Shown: positions 33,434 to 46,034 of the stretch, piece by piece
How the letters are laid out: the number at the start of each line of letters is the position of its first letter
How positions within the stretch are numbered: position 1 is the first letter of the stretch
Position numbers and translations under genes: made by a program
Assembly (NCBI GenBank): GCA_037157565.1
Contig: JAZHRO010000055.1
Span: 41,385,001-41,449,000 of the forward strand
Direction of reading: 5' to 3'
Origin: Thalassia testudinum
Lineage: Eukaryota > Streptophyta > Magnoliopsida > Alismatales > Hydrocharitaceae
Length of the DNA stretch: 64,000 nt
Notes under the pieces: generated by a model
The model's input: the letters and a program-made list of their open reading frames with translations, nothing else
Database searches by the model: none
Told to the model about the DNA's origin: nothing

Positions 33434-35483
33434 AGATGGTAACACCGTCATGATCCCTAACTAGTCACATTTAATCGGGTTTGAATGATAAAAGCTCATA
33501 TCTAATCATTTGAGGGTCACAACTCCGCATCTTTCTGATTTGAGAAAAAAAATAGGGAATCAGCGTTAATTCTGCAATTTTAACAACACATCACAAATAC
33601 AGAATAACCACGAGGTCACTAAGGGGTTAATTGAAGTTTAAATTAGCATAAAATTCTAAAAAGTGGGGCAACACTGACTGAAATAGGGTTTTACACATTT
33701 CAATGGTGAAAATAGTACACAAAACCCTAATTATCAACCCACTTAAATTGAAGAGTCTTTGATTAGGATAAAATCAATATAAACCTTCTAAAATTCATAT
33801 AAAAATATCCTAATAGGTTTGGTACCCTTGGTTTGACCATCTGAACTCATTTTGACCTAGAACAGAGTTTTAGATGGAAATTTACCCTGATTTGGGCTTT
33901 CCTGCAAATTACCCAGTCAAACATGATCAAAACTCAAATATAAGTTCACCATTAGATTCCTTGGATCCAAATTTCATTAGCACTAAAATTTGGGTCTAAT
34001 CAAAGTCCATCTTGGCCTAGTTTTCAATTTAACCCTTAAAAACTTTATTTCTTACATATAGCCCCCCAGGTTTCAATTTTATTGTGATTTGATCCCTAAA
34101 TTTCTTGAAATTTTTTAAAAATGGGTCCCTACCACCATTGGTGTAAACAGAACTCCTACAGGGTGATTCTAAGGAGGATTTTCCCTTCAAATTAGATCAA
34201 AATCCCACCAAAATTGGAAGGGTTGATCGCGAGGACCTTCTCGATATGTTGAACCAACTCAAAGACCCCACGGAGATCCCAAGAGCTCGGTTGAACTCTA
34301 TAAATTCATTGGGTTTTCCTTGCGATTTTCCCGAGCATTTCGCACTAATTTCGTGTGAATTGAGACATGATCCTCTTTTATATAAACTCCTTAAGGTCCC
34401 AGCTCTCTCTTGTGTCCGGTCATGGCCCAAAATACCTCTTCCCTTCTTCCTCTGGATGTCTCCAACCGTGAATTTAGTAGCCCTCTTGCCTCTCCTCTTT
34501 TGTGAGTCCAATAGTCAAATTGGATGCACCATCATCTTCCTCATCTTCTTCTGACAGCAACTAGCCAAAGCTTCGTCCGCCTCGACCCCTTCTTCGCCAC
34601 CACTCCTCTCGTTGGAGGCTTCATCATCTCCGCAACCAGCCATAACACCAGCACAGTTTCCCTACCCCTCTCATCTAGATAGCTAGTTAACTCTCTCCCT
34701 TTCTCTCCCAAGCTTAGGTTTAGGCCCTTCAAACTTCAATTCAACCACCGATTTTCCACTCTCCCCCATCATCTTCCCTATGGCCGACGAGGCTTTGGTG
34801 AGCTCCCCTAGCCACATCGCACCACCAACATTCCACTACCACCTCCAAAACACTCCTCATCGCCTTGCGATCAAAAACCATAACATAATTTAGGCTTTCA
34901 ATCACTCATTCACCCGGCCGGACGAACCCATCACCACCGCTCGTCTCTGACACAGTGTCCCAAACACCACGTCGACACTGCCTTCGTCTTCCTCACTTCA
35001 GAATGAGGCTTTCGAACCATTTAATTAGAGCATTTGTCTCATTTTCTTTTCTTTCAGGTCTCGCCGGATCGTCATCGTTCGCCGCCTTCATCCGTTGTCG
35101 TCAGATCATCAATCACCCTCGCTACAACCTCCAGGCACTGCGATTTCAAGTCACAAAGGGTCTAGGCTTTCAATTGAAGCAAACAACAACCGCAACATAT
35201 CGAATTGAGAAGAGCTTCCAACTATAGCTACACACGAAGGAGCCCTCAGACTTTAGTCCCACATAATAGGGGACAAATCTAACGCAACATAAATTTTATT
35301 CTCGCCATCAATTGCTCACCTCAGCATGCACCAGGGTGAGGTCCCACTCATGCACGTGCCAACGCATGCCCTCGCCTGCAATTCACACATGCAAGTTTGG
35401 GCTAGATCTGATTGCCCGGTTATTGTTCATCTGAGTTTGAAGAGAAAGAGATCTGAGGAGGAGGGAGAGGGGTTTTTGCACTA
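33434..35483 (+). repeat. LTR K2 (plus strand), interrupted by H
   Basis: Starts near AGATGGTAACACCGTCATG and aligns along its length, in inverse orientation, with K1. Shared segments include TAATTAGGGTTTT, AAATGTGTRAAAC and GGGACTAAAGTC/GGGACAAAAGTCC. A plus-strand TATA (TTATATAAAC, 34378-34387) precedes a CT-rich presumptive leader. It stops at 35483, where LTR H begins; the missing U5 should lie beyond the nested insertions. Confidence 0.6.
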
Positions 35484-36108
35484 TGATAAATATGCATTTC
35501 TTCATGATAAAATGCCTACTTATGTTAATTCCTAAGGTTAACGTTGCATTTAGCATTGTGAATAATGCATAACATTTATCATATTGCATTTAGGATAATT
35601 TGTATAAATTGTGTAGTAATTTGTATATTATTGTGGCTAGGAGACAGGGCGATACATTTCAAAGTTTCAAATGAAGAATCCAACCGTACAGAAGATCTGG
35701 ATTGACAATTGCAGCCCAACGACGTGAAAATCGATCCAAGCCGATATCCCTTGCACTTGTAAGAAGCATTTGAAGATAGACGGCCTAGATGGCACCACAT
35801 GGTGCCATCCAAGCCGCCCTTCGCACGCCAGTAGCCATGCCCCACTCTCCATCACACTATAGGGGTAATCTCAACCATCCATTCTCCATCCAATGCACAC
35901 CATCGCTAGAGCATTGTGTCGTCACCACGACCATTCGTGAGGATAGCACAATGGTCAGGCGAGGCACCCGCATGCACACGGCGAGTGTTCGAGTCGCACC
36001 CCTCCCTCCACATTGCACCTAATCAAAATTGGGTTGTTGGATCAGATCTGGCTATCGAGGAGAGGCTACATCTACCTGTTCATAAAATGTTGGACAGGAT
36101 TTGCACGT
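35484..36108 (+). repeat. LTR fragment H (plus strand), 5' portion of a G-family LTR
   Basis: Starts TGATAAATATGC and aligns, in opposite orientation, with the distal end of the G LTR, with the same spacing over the first 35 bases up to AATGCCTA. Other shared pieces are GCATTTAGG, GAACAGGGC/GACAGGGC, ACGTGAAAATC and TGGTGCCATC. It ends abruptly at the G LTR edge (36109). CACTA at 35479-35483 would be its left target duplication. Confidence 0.6.
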
Positions 36109-37873
36109 TGAAAATTTGACTTTGGAAAACCCGTCGTCGTAGTCGCATAAAAATGTGTCAAACAAATAATTTAATCGAAACTCTAGTGAGTCCCAGGTCA
36201 AACACGAGGAGGCGTATGTTTGATCAAAAATCGCATTTATTTGCTGTCACGAAGTAGATTAGTTAGTTGAATTAAATCTACGCTAGCTATCTACTTAAAG
36301 AATAATTAATAGAAGATAGAGAGAGAATAATACAAATAAAGAAAAAATAGGGAGAGAATGAACAAATATTTCATACTCACATAATCATGTTCATTACAAC
36401 TAATCCCTACAGTAGAAAGCGAGAAATCTAATCTAGAAAGCGATAAAGGGAAGAGGGAGAGAAGTTATCCTCCTCGACGGCTGCTTGAAGGAAGAGCCAT
36501 GTTGACGGAGCACCTGGGCGAAGGTGGTTAGATGTGGGATGAGGGAGAATGAAGATAAAGGAAGGTGGACGAAGCAGGGCGATGTCGCAGCAGGATCCGG
36601 TTCTCGAACGGTGGTGAGAGGACAACCGCAAGCACTCCACGAACGGGGATGAGAAGGTGGAAAATTCTATTTTAAACTCTAATGGTGCATCCCGGGTTTG
36701 GGACAAGCTCTTAGAACTTTAGAGGGAGTGAGAGAAGAGAGGAAGAGATGAAGAGAATGTGGGGGTAGTGGGGCCTTTTTATAGTTGAAGAATAGTGGGG
36801 AAAATAGGTCATTTTAATGATTAAACATTAATTTCAGTGTATGAGTGTCACTGTAGCTCAAACGTGGGTAAAGGTACACACACATGCCAACCTCTTCGCC
36901 ATCAGCCACTTCAACGCTCAATCATGCTCTCACATCCTCAGCCATCCAATCGCGAGATCAGACGACTTAAAACGCATCCGCACTCGCACCTTTAGATCGG
37001 ACCCCCACATCCGATCACATTTGCAACAGTGTGTCAGATTGTGCCTGCGTGAATCACACGCATCCATCGCTCCACGTCGCCACCTTTCCCATTGTCTGCT
37101 CGCAATCCAATGGCGCAATTTCACCTCTCCAGATCATGTGCTCAAATTTGAGGCTCGTGGGGGCTCAACCTCTGTCTCGCCAATGACAACATGGGGGCTC
37201 AAATTTCACCTCTCCAATGACGACCTCTGTCTCGCCCATGGGTGCGAGACCACTGCGCCAAACTGCCCTTTGAGGCACGTTTACATCTAAGGCGTACATG
37301 CTCTTGGCCGTTGGATTAAGATCCAATGGCCCAGATCTGATGGCCGGTTGAGGAGAAAGAGAGAGCAGTAGTGAGCCTTGGGTAGTTTGGGCAGCTAAGA
37401 TGGCACCACGTGGCGCCATCATGGCGGACCAACTTCTTTGTCTTGTAGCTGGTGCCACAGATGCTAGATTGGACTGATTTTCACGCCGTTAGGCTGCGGT
37501 CGTCGATCCAAACCTATCCGTGCGATTGGATTTGTTGTTTGAGGTACGAATTTACACCACCTGGCCCGTTGGTCTTAGATCTTTCTTGATCTACTTCAGA
37601 TGCTACAGAGATCAGATCAGGGTAATTATAGAGTCGTTGAACTCCGATCGTCACCCAGATCAGATCCATACTGTTGGATCCTCAATCCGTGGCCCTGATA
37701 GAATATTGCCCTGTTCCCTAACTACAAAAAGAGAAAATTAGCCTAAAATTTATACAATCTAACCTAAATGCATGTTGATGCATGTTATGCAATATTTATA
37801 ATGATGAATGCTTCTATGACACCAGAAACATGCATAAATAGGCATTTTAGGTTAATTAGATGTGTGCACATCA
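36109..37873 (-). repeat. 3' LTR of element G
   Basis: 1765 bp, plus-strand ends TGAAAATTTGAC and GTGCACATCA, close in length and distal sequence to the D LTR. The minus-strand TATA box ACTATAAAAAGG (36785-36774) is followed by a CT-rich leader. The 149-codon ORF inside shows no domain. Confidence 0.7.
36774..36785 (-). promoter_or_regulatory. TATA box of the G LTR
   Basis: CTATAAAAAGG on the minus strand, a near-perfect plant TATA box, followed by a CT-rich stretch typical of a transcription start region. Confidence 0.6.
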
Positions 37874-39359
37874 CACCCCCATGCATATCTTTTATAAAAG
37901 AATTAGGATCAGATTTCTTGGACAAAAGTTATTTTTCAACACTAGAAAATTTCTACTAAGACTTGAACTACGGAGACACAATAGCACCCGGATGTCTGCC
38001 AAAATGCAGACCACCCAAGCCCTTGCCTTATTCAAAAGCAGAAGCATTTTCTTCTTTTTCTTCTTTTATAATTTTTTTGGATTTTTAAGTTTACGATTTT
38101 GAGATAGCATTCTACAGCTACCCAACCCACCCAAGACTCGAAGAGAACTCTAAGTACTAAGCATTGTTTTGTGTATATGTGATAGACTCACTAATCGGTA
38201 GTCAAAACAGACTTTGAGTTTCTACACCCCTAGGTGACCTTGAAAGGGGATTCTGCCTAAAGGTGTATCTATAGGACTAGTAGATTTCTCCCAACTTTTA
38301 GTTTTATCAGGTCAACACAAAGGGGAACCTAGTGTATATCTCCCCGTCTTATTCTACTTCTCCGCTTCTTCCTAAGTGTTTGGAATTAAACATGCATTTT
38401 TTTTGTGAGTTAGGTTTTTGACAACTGGTCGATGAGCTGTTACCATCAACAACTTACTAGCCATACTCGTGCGGTGAAGTGTGGTTTATTTTTTCTTCTT
38501 CTCTTCCTTTCTATTTCTTTTTTTTTCTTTTTGGATATTTTTCTACTTTTTTTCTTTTTTTCTAAGTATCTGGCTTCCATGATCTAAGATTTACCTAAAG
38601 GCAATAGGAAGAGAGTGGTCGTGTGGTTGGGCTCTGGACAACTGACCGATGAGCTGTTACCACCAACAACTTGCTAGCCATATCACCCTATAAGGTTCAT
38701 TAGCTACCCAATTTTCGATAAAATCGCCAAAAAGCAAGTTAGTGCAAAGAGTATGTAGATGCTTAGGCTTAAAGTCCCCTCAAATCAGAGGATGAGTTGA
38801 TAAGTCATGTACTTATCACCCCAACTTATTAACCAATTAAAAATTGAATTCAGAATGGCGAGGACTCGATAAATAAATCTACATTTTAGTGGGCACCTAG
38901 ACTGATTAAGTCCTAAGAGCTGAAGAGTCTAAGTGTTCAGTTCCTATCGTATTATTTCCTAAAGTTAAAAATTTCTAAAGCCCAAGCTCTCTTTTCCTAA
39001 TTCAATTTTTTTTTTCAAAAATAAAAAGAAAATAAAAGGAATCTATGGAGTTAACAAGATGATTTGGATAATGATATCCACCCCCCCATGCCTATCTAAT
39101 GCAATGTCCTCATTGTATTAAAAAGACATGAAACAGAGTGGAGTAGAGTAGAAAGCACCAGAATTACGTGATTATCCAATCAGTTCCGAGAAGAAAATAG
39201 ACTATATATGTGCTGAATTTAGTGCCTTCAGCTATACACACTATACAAAAGAAGAAATCTACAATTCATAGGTGCAGGTTAGAATCAAGATAAGAAAATC
39301 TATTTTTGGACATGCCAGGAGAAGATGTCCACAGATGTGGGTGAGGTTATGGTGCAGAC
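37874..39359 (-). other. 3' internal region of element G
   Basis: Non-coding, with T/C-rich runs near 38040-38100 and 38490-38560. The polypurine tract next to the LTR is at 37874-37883 (CACCCCCATG on the plus strand). A second copy of the motif, ATCCACCCCCCCATGCC, is at 39076-39092. The remainder, up to 39359, is similar in position to the end of pol in A but too decayed to read. Confidence 0.55.
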
Positions 39360-41958
39360 TGTAAAGTCCCATTCTGTTCTGAGCCTTTTAAGACGTCTGG
39401 ACTGTCGGTCAGACGTCTGGACCCCTTCCCAGACGTCTGGAAATTGAAAACTTGTACGTAGCCTCGTGTCTGTGTGTTGGCTGCGCATAGGCTGCCCTTT
39501 TTCCTCTCTTCTCTCTCTTCTTCCTCCCCCGCAGAACCCTAGCCACTCCCTTATTTAGGATCCCTCTTCCCCCTCCCTCTCTTCCCCACTCCACCACAGC
39601 CACCTTCGTTCCTTCCTCTCCATTGCAACGAGAGGGGTGAGTGACGAGGAGGAGAGGCGACGCGAAGAGAGGAGGAAGAGTTTGTATCCGTGAGCTCGTG
39701 GGAGCTCGCTGGAGGACGCACTGACGGAGTGGTGTGTGCAGGAGGAGGAACGCATCGAGGGAGACATCCCCGACACCTTGCTACAGCCAGAGCTGCAGAC
39801 GGGGAGGAGAGGTCGTGGCTGCGTGCGGCGAAAGGAGCAGGAGCTCGGTTTGGTTTTGGGTTTTTCCTAGAATTAGACGTTTGTCGTGTCATCCAAACGA
39901 CGGGTTGGACGTCTGGTGACAACACCGGACATCTGAAAGTAGTGTTCCGTGAAGGTATGTTTCTCTTGCGGTTACGGCCATGCAGGCCGCACTGCAGCTT
40001 CGATTTGCATGGCTAATTATAGGTGATTAGCCTATCGCGTGCAGAGATAGCTTTGGGAAGGCATGGGGCACACCCTCCCATGCATTTCGGATGTTTGAAC
40101 AGCTTACTAGATGATCGAAAGCACTTCCAGACGATTGGAGGAGAGGTTGGACATCTGGAGCTGGGTCCAGACGGTCAAGAAGGGGTTCTGGACATCTGAA
40201 GTCGACGTAGGGACCTGAGGTGAGACTCTAGTTACTTTTAAGACGTCTGGACCTTGTGTCAGACATCTAATTTAGGTCTGTAGTCCTATTCTTAACCCAT
40301 TTAGGGTCCGTTTGAGGTTCGTTTTACGCAAACGAGATTTCTGTGGATTCCTTGCGAGTTCCTCTACTTGTTAGAAGGCTTTTTATACTGTTCTGAACAT
40401 TCCATTGTGTTATGTTCCTTGGTGTAGGATTTCGATCTGTTACATGTTCAAGGCCTACAGAGGCTCGTAAGCCTATCGTTCGAGCCCCCAATACTCCCGG
40501 ATTGTCTGGTAGAGTGGTTTTTCTTGTTTTAAATTATAAAACATGAATGCATATGTGAAACTAGATAACTGAAAACCTAGGATGTGGCATGAATCCTAGG
40601 ACGAGAAGTACTTGCACTGTTTGTATGCATGTTTGAGATTGCAGTCTTAAATGAATGAATAGAAATATGAACAACTACCTGTTAATAAACAAGAGTTGCC
40701 TGTGAAACATGAAGTGCCTGTGCTAGTTAGACAGATACCTGTGACATTTCATGTTGTATATGCAAATTGTGGAAATACGAGCTACATGTGTAAAATCTAA
40801 GAATGGAAATGTGAATAAGGAAACCTGGTATGGAATAATATGGGGAATACGAGCATAAACCCTACGGGGAATTTGGAGTAGAGCTCCTGTGGATAAATGA
40901 AATGGATCTAGAAATGTGAGTGGGAAGTGTGCTGGCCCTTGAGTACGTGGCACCAAGGAGAGCGACTGTCCCCATTTTAGTATAGAGCGGAGCTAGCCAC
41001 CCTTGGGATGGGACCCGGGGTTAAGATTGGCCACTCTACACCGACTTCTTTGGCCCTCACATACACTGTACTGGGGAGAGCTACTAATGTAGGGAGAGAA
41101 CAAGCCACCCCACGGTGCCTGGGGTTCAGCTAGCCACCCTACACTGACTTGTTAGGCCCACTGGACAAACTGGGGTAGTCAGACGATGGTGCATGGACTG
41201 TGGAGGGGTTAGACCCTTGTTTGGTTCTGATGGGCTAGACCCCTGTTACTGAGAGGGCTAGGCCCAATACTGCTCTATGATGTACTTTGGGCGTACCCGC
41301 TAGCGGAAACGACTGACCGCGTGCCAGTGCGGGTAAGCAACCCATGCGCTTATCGTGCGTGCCGTAGTCACCGCTATGTCTGTCCGTGACCTCGCGGTGG
41401 TTGACTGGGTGTAGGATCACCACGAGAGACTCTCCCAGGCAGGAGAGCACCACGTGTGCCTTATACTCTTCAGAAAAGACTGCAATCAAGATCGTTCCCA
41501 CGAGGAACATTCGAGATCGAGAAAGAGATCTGAAAGTAAACCAATGTTTAAAAGGAAATTACTAGTAAAATAAAATATTTGGAGAAGATAAATTTACCTG
41601 TTAGCTTTTACTGCTTTAGTTAGTTTGGTTACCACTCTACTCAGCGTTCGCTGACTCTGTTTCCTCATAACCCTTTTCAGGTCCAGGTGTTGAGCAACTC
41701 AAGTCACCGGCTGCAGAGGGTGCTGGGCCCAGTCGTGCCCAGCAATATATTCCTATTGTTGTACTTCCTTTTTGTTAGTGAGTTCAGACTGTTACCACCT
41801 TTGTTCTATACTTTGTTTATGCTTTACTGTTTTGGTGGTGATATGTACTGTTAGCAGCTTTTACTTCCTTTACTGCTGTACTCTTTTACTGTTAGTTACT
41901 AGCATGGTGAATGTGGATTACTTTCCTGTTTTTTAGCTATTTCTTGTTGGACGACTGG
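39360..41958 (+). repeat. Tekay-type LTR F, right end cut by B
   Basis: Starts TGTAAAG and is collinear with the E LTR on the same strand: AAGACGTCTGG motifs near 39389-39441, GGCATGAATCCTAGG near 40575, GGAAACGACTGACCGCGTGCC near 41303, and TTGGACGACTGG at 41947-41958. The last 80-100 bp of the LTR are missing because B begins there. The relation to E is clear but much diverged. It could be a solo LTR or the 5' LTR of an element whose body lies right of the window. Confidence 0.75.
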
Positions 41959-42453
41959 TGGTGTAGACTCGGATAGGTGTGTTAATATGGTGATTTTATC
42001 GTTGAAATGCGTATAGTGGTTAACCTAATTTGAGCCTAACCATCTCTTTACAAAATTTTTATCCTGGCCTACTTGATTTTAGCTTGGTCACTTTTAGGCC
42101 CAAGATCGAACTCAGGGAAGTGGGATTAGAAGTGAAGTTTCTACGCCTTTCCTACAATGAATCTCTTCCATTCATTTATTGTCTTGTTGGTGTTTTTTCT
42201 ATTTAGATTTTTTTCTGATAATTCTTGTCCTTGAGGCACACCCTCAAAATCAGATTCTTGGCTTTGAGCCAAATTAGGGTTCCAAAACTAGTCTTTGCAA
42301 GACTGAGTACCTGCAAGTCAAGGATTATCTTTTCTCTTTTATATTTTTTTTTATCTTTTTAATGGCAGAAAAGAGAAATAGAAATAAAGTAAATATAGTA
42401 TATATATATGTATATATTATATATGTGTAAAGGGGTGGGGGTGGGGGTGGAGG
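41959..42453 (-). repeat. 3' LTR of B, left piece
   Basis: From TGGTGTAGACTCGGATAGG onward it aligns with the first part of the A LTR (CGGATAGG, TTGTTAATATG, ATCGTTGAAATG, GAACTCAGGGAAGTGGG). It ends GGAGG at 42449-42453, the left target duplication of A. Confidence 0.85.
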
Positions 42454-44620
42454 TGATGGGTCGGCCCGGATAGGTTGTTAATATGATATTTTTATCGTTG
42501 AAATGTGTATAGTGGTTAACCTAATTCAGACCTAACCATCTCTTTACAAAATTTTTTAACCTGGCCTAATTGATTTTATCTTATCACTTTTAGGCCCAGG
42601 GTCGAACTCAGGGAAGTGGGGTTAAAGTCGAGTTTCTACGTTTTCCTTAAAACGCGTCTCTTCCGTTCGTTTATTGTGTTTTTGGTGTTTTTCTTATTTA
42701 GGTTTTTTATGGTAATCCTTGTTCTTGAGGCACACCCTCAAAATTGTGTCCTTGGCTTTTAGCCAAACAGAGTCCCAAAACAAGTCTTGCTACTCGCAAG
42801 ACGGGGGTACCTGCAAATAAAAGATTATCTTTTCACTTTTATACCTTTTTTTTATCTTTTTACTAAGAAGGAAGATAACAGATAGAAAGTAAATATAGTA
42901 GCTATAGATATATATTTATATGTAGTATATATATAAAGGGGTGGGGGTGGAGGCGACTATGGAGTGTAGCACTATGTCGAGTCAGTCGACGTCTAGAGAG
43001 ACGCAACCAACACGACTAGGTGCCGCGTGGAGTGTGATGGAGGATGGATGATGTATGGGACCACGCTTTTCTCGTACGCGTGTATCAGGGAATATCAGCA
43101 ACTGGTGCAGATATCCCCGCGATACAGCGTATAATAAATAACATGAAAGTATATGTACATATGTATGTATATAAGTAAATATATCTATATATATATATAA
43201 ATGTATAGTTATATATGTATAGATATATATATATATATAAGTATATGTATAAGTATATAGATATATATATACGTGTATATATATATATAGAGATATATTA
43301 TATATATATGTATGTATACATAACTATATAGATATACTATGTATATAAGTATATATATATTACTATAAGTGTGAGTGTGTGTGTATGTGTTGGTATAGGT
43401 GTGTGTGCGTCGGTGAATGTGTGTGTGTGTGTTGCTGTGAGTAAAAAAACAGAGAGAGAGAGAGCGGGAGAGAGAGATCAGCAGAGAGAGAGATAGAGAG
43501 CGCCAGAGAGAGAAAGAGCGGGCGGGAGAGATCGCGAGCACGGACGATGGCAGCGAGTTAAGACGTCTGCTCGCGGAGGCGGACGTCTGACGCCGCGTCG
43601 TCTGAAGGCGGAGGCGGACGTCTGAAGACGGCGAGTGCGGGCGCGCCTTCGCGCAGGGTTCTGCAGGCCTACGCGAAGTCGACGAGCGGGCGATGGCGTG
43701 GAGGAGCGAGTGTGGAGGAGGTCTGCAGGTGGTCGCGGAGGGTCGCGGAGGAGGACAGGGGGCGGCGCGAGGCCGTAACCGGCCGCTGCAGTGCGCGCGG
43801 CGGACGGCTACAGGTGCAACTGCGAGGCAGACAGAACGGAGACGGAGGCGGGGAACGCCCTGCAGACGCGCGCGGAGGCGGTGAGCGACTGTGGGGACGG
43901 TCGCGGAGGGGCGGGAGGACTTGCTGCTGCTGCTGCTGGGCTGCTGCTGCCGTGGCTTCAAGCTTCGAAGCTTGGAGCAGCGGCAATGGCATTAAAGAGA
44001 AAAAACGAAGCGAGGGAATGCACCACGCCCACCGGCTCGTCGAAGAGCTGGGCGGTGGTGCTCCCACTGCGGTGGTGTGCACCACAGTGGGTTCTCCTGC
44101 TCGCCGGGTGCCTCCTCGACGAAGGGCCGACGTATGGGAGGGGAAAGCGGTGGAGAAGATGGCTGCGGGTTTTTTTCAGCAGCTGCAGCAGCTACGTCGC
44201 GAGGATGAAGCTACAGCTACTTATAGAGGAGGGGAGAGTGGCGTGCCGGCTGCAGCAGGGAGAGGGTGTGCGAGTTGCAGCTATAGGGAGCGGCGTTGGC
44301 AGGGAGACGTGACGGGAAGAAGTGCTGCGTGGCTGCTGCATGCAGCTGCGGGAAGAGTGCAGCCGCGGGCAGGATGCAGCCGCGGGAAGGAGAGAAAAGA
44401 AGAAATCAAGAGGAAAAATAAAAAGAGGGTGATTTTGCAAGGAGGCACTTGAAGAAAAATGTAACTATGTAGGCGATTGTTTCACTCCTCTTCCTCTCTT
44501 GATTAAATGCATGCATGCAAGTGTTTTTACAAATGCGATTACAGGATCCTATTATGCAATGTTAATGCTAGAAAATAGCACAAGAAGGCGTTATTACAGG
44601 CGTGTTTTGAGGTGCAAACA
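42454..44620 (-). repeat. 3' LTR of element A
   Basis: TGATGGGTCGG..GGTGCAAACA. Nearly identical to the 5' LTR, with only scattered substitutions by eye. It contains the AT/GT/GA microsatellite (about 43144-43530), the R/U5 hairpin (43081-43126), three GACGTC hexamers (43562-43622) and a TATA box near 44219-44229. Confidence 0.95.
43081..43126 (-). other. R/U5 hairpin, A 3' LTR
   Basis: Arms TGTATCAGGGAATATC and GATATCCCCGCGATACA around a loop of about 13 bases; the same structure as 2113-2158 and 54108-54153. Confidence 0.55.
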
Positions 44621-44637
44621 TATACCCCCATGCCTAT
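44621..44637 (-). other. polypurine tract of element A
   Basis: The element strand reads GGCATGGGGGTATA directly before the TG of the 3' LTR, the position of the plus-strand primer. Confidence 0.75.
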
Positions 44638-46034
44638 CTTTTGCTAGTCCCTAGAAAAATAGTATTTAGAAATGATCTTAAGCTGAAGATTTTCTTCTGA
44701 GGTGATACAGGTGTGTTTACTATGGAATATTGTGAGAACCAATTGTAGAGAAGATTACCAGTACTTTAAGTCTTACATGACAAAGATCATCTCTCAACTA
44801 ACCAGGACTCTTGATATTTAAACCCTAAATACGATTTCCAAGACCAAGGAGGTTTTGCCGTACTCGAGAGCTCAAGAGGTTATGGTTGTGCATAGTGAAG
44901 GATCAAGACTGACCAGATGAACCTTAAGACTCACTCCCAGGGTTTCACGAATTTTTAAGTACAAGTTGGTCCCAGTTTCAGCTCGTGTTTTTGGATTGAC
45001 CCTTAAGATGATTACAGAAAACTCAACTCCCATTTTCTGATTTTTTTTGTGGCTCACCGAAAAACAAAGTATGCAGACATTTATGAGATATACTGACTCT
45101 TTTAAAACATCTCTCTTTTTTTTTCTTTTTTTTTCTTTTTTTTTCTTCTTTTTTTTTCTTCTTTTTTCTTAACAACTCTTTTTTTTTTTTTTTTTTGAAA
45201 CACGTGTCAGTATATCTCTTACAACACATTTTGAAGGAGCACACTTATTTTTCTTTTTGGTGGGAGAGTTTCTTTTTGGTGGAAAGAGTCACTCCTAAAC
45301 ACAAGACTAAATGCTGGGATAAAAAGTCTACCTGCACACACAGGTAAGGACTCCACCTTCCCTAATGAACACTAGGGTTGGATCTTATGTTCACCTGGTC
45401 TTTCCTGATATGTGTAGTGTGAACCAAATTTACTTAAGCTCTCAAGAAAAAACAAACCAACGGATCCTGTACTGGTGTCTCAGGTACAAGAATACGTCCT
45501 TAGTTAAGAGAGATTTTGATCTATTTCGTCAATACTTTAAGTGAATTAAGCCGAGCCTGAGCGAATCAAGCTTCTGTGGCCTGGAAATTCTTCAAAACAG
45601 AGGTTGAATATCCATAAACACTTATTGAATTTTTTTGTTTCAGCTTTCAAATCATTACTAAACACCATTTATTATTAATATATATATTTTTTTTCTTTTT
45701 ATTTTCTTTTTTTTTTTGCATATTTATAAATAGGTGGGAACTGTATAATACCATAACATACCTGGATCCTATGGATGCCTATCCACCCCCCCATGCCAAA
45801 CAATGCTATGTCCTCATATGCATGCAGGGAAAGGCAGAGGAAGGATGGAAGATCGGGTAACAAGAGCTGAGGTTCAGGGTATAGATCAGGGTGGAAGGGT
45901 GGGTGGTGAAGAGAAAAGTGAAGTGATTGCGATAGAGGTGTGAAAAGTGATGGTGGATGGTGAGTGCTGTTAGGGTGCCTCCCAACAAGCGCTGAATTTA
46001 ATGTCCCCAGCTGGACTCAGAATGAGGCAAAGAA
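44638..46034 (-). other. 3' non-coding region of A, between pol and LTR
   Basis: 1.4 kb without a usable sense ORF, where many Athila elements carry an envelope-like gene. It has a long T/C tract (about 45112-45196), a second T-rich tract (45684-45718) and, just after pol, a second polypurine motif at 45781-45797. The region is collinear with 57543-58867 in B. Confidence 0.7.
45781..45797 (-). other. second polypurine motif of element A
   Basis: The element strand reads GGCATGGGGGGGTGGAT, an extended copy of the LTR-adjacent tract, about 1.15 kb upstream of the LTR. Equivalents are at 58621-58637 (B) and 39076-39092 (G). Confidence 0.65.

Larger units (their letters stand above)
36109..39359 (-). 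mobile_element. Athila-type element G, 3' end
   Basis: A 3' LTR (36109-37873) plus about 1.5 kb of 3' internal sequence on the minus strand, cut at 39360 by LTR F. The internal part is organised like the 3' non-coding regions of A and B: a polypurine tract at the LTR, a second one near 39075-39092, and then the end of the pol region. Confidence 0.7.

Noticed and set aside
34955..35227. 90-codon plus-strand ORF as a possible host gene exon
   Set aside because: Lies inside LTR K2, whose inverted homologue K1 does not preserve the frame; no domain recognised.
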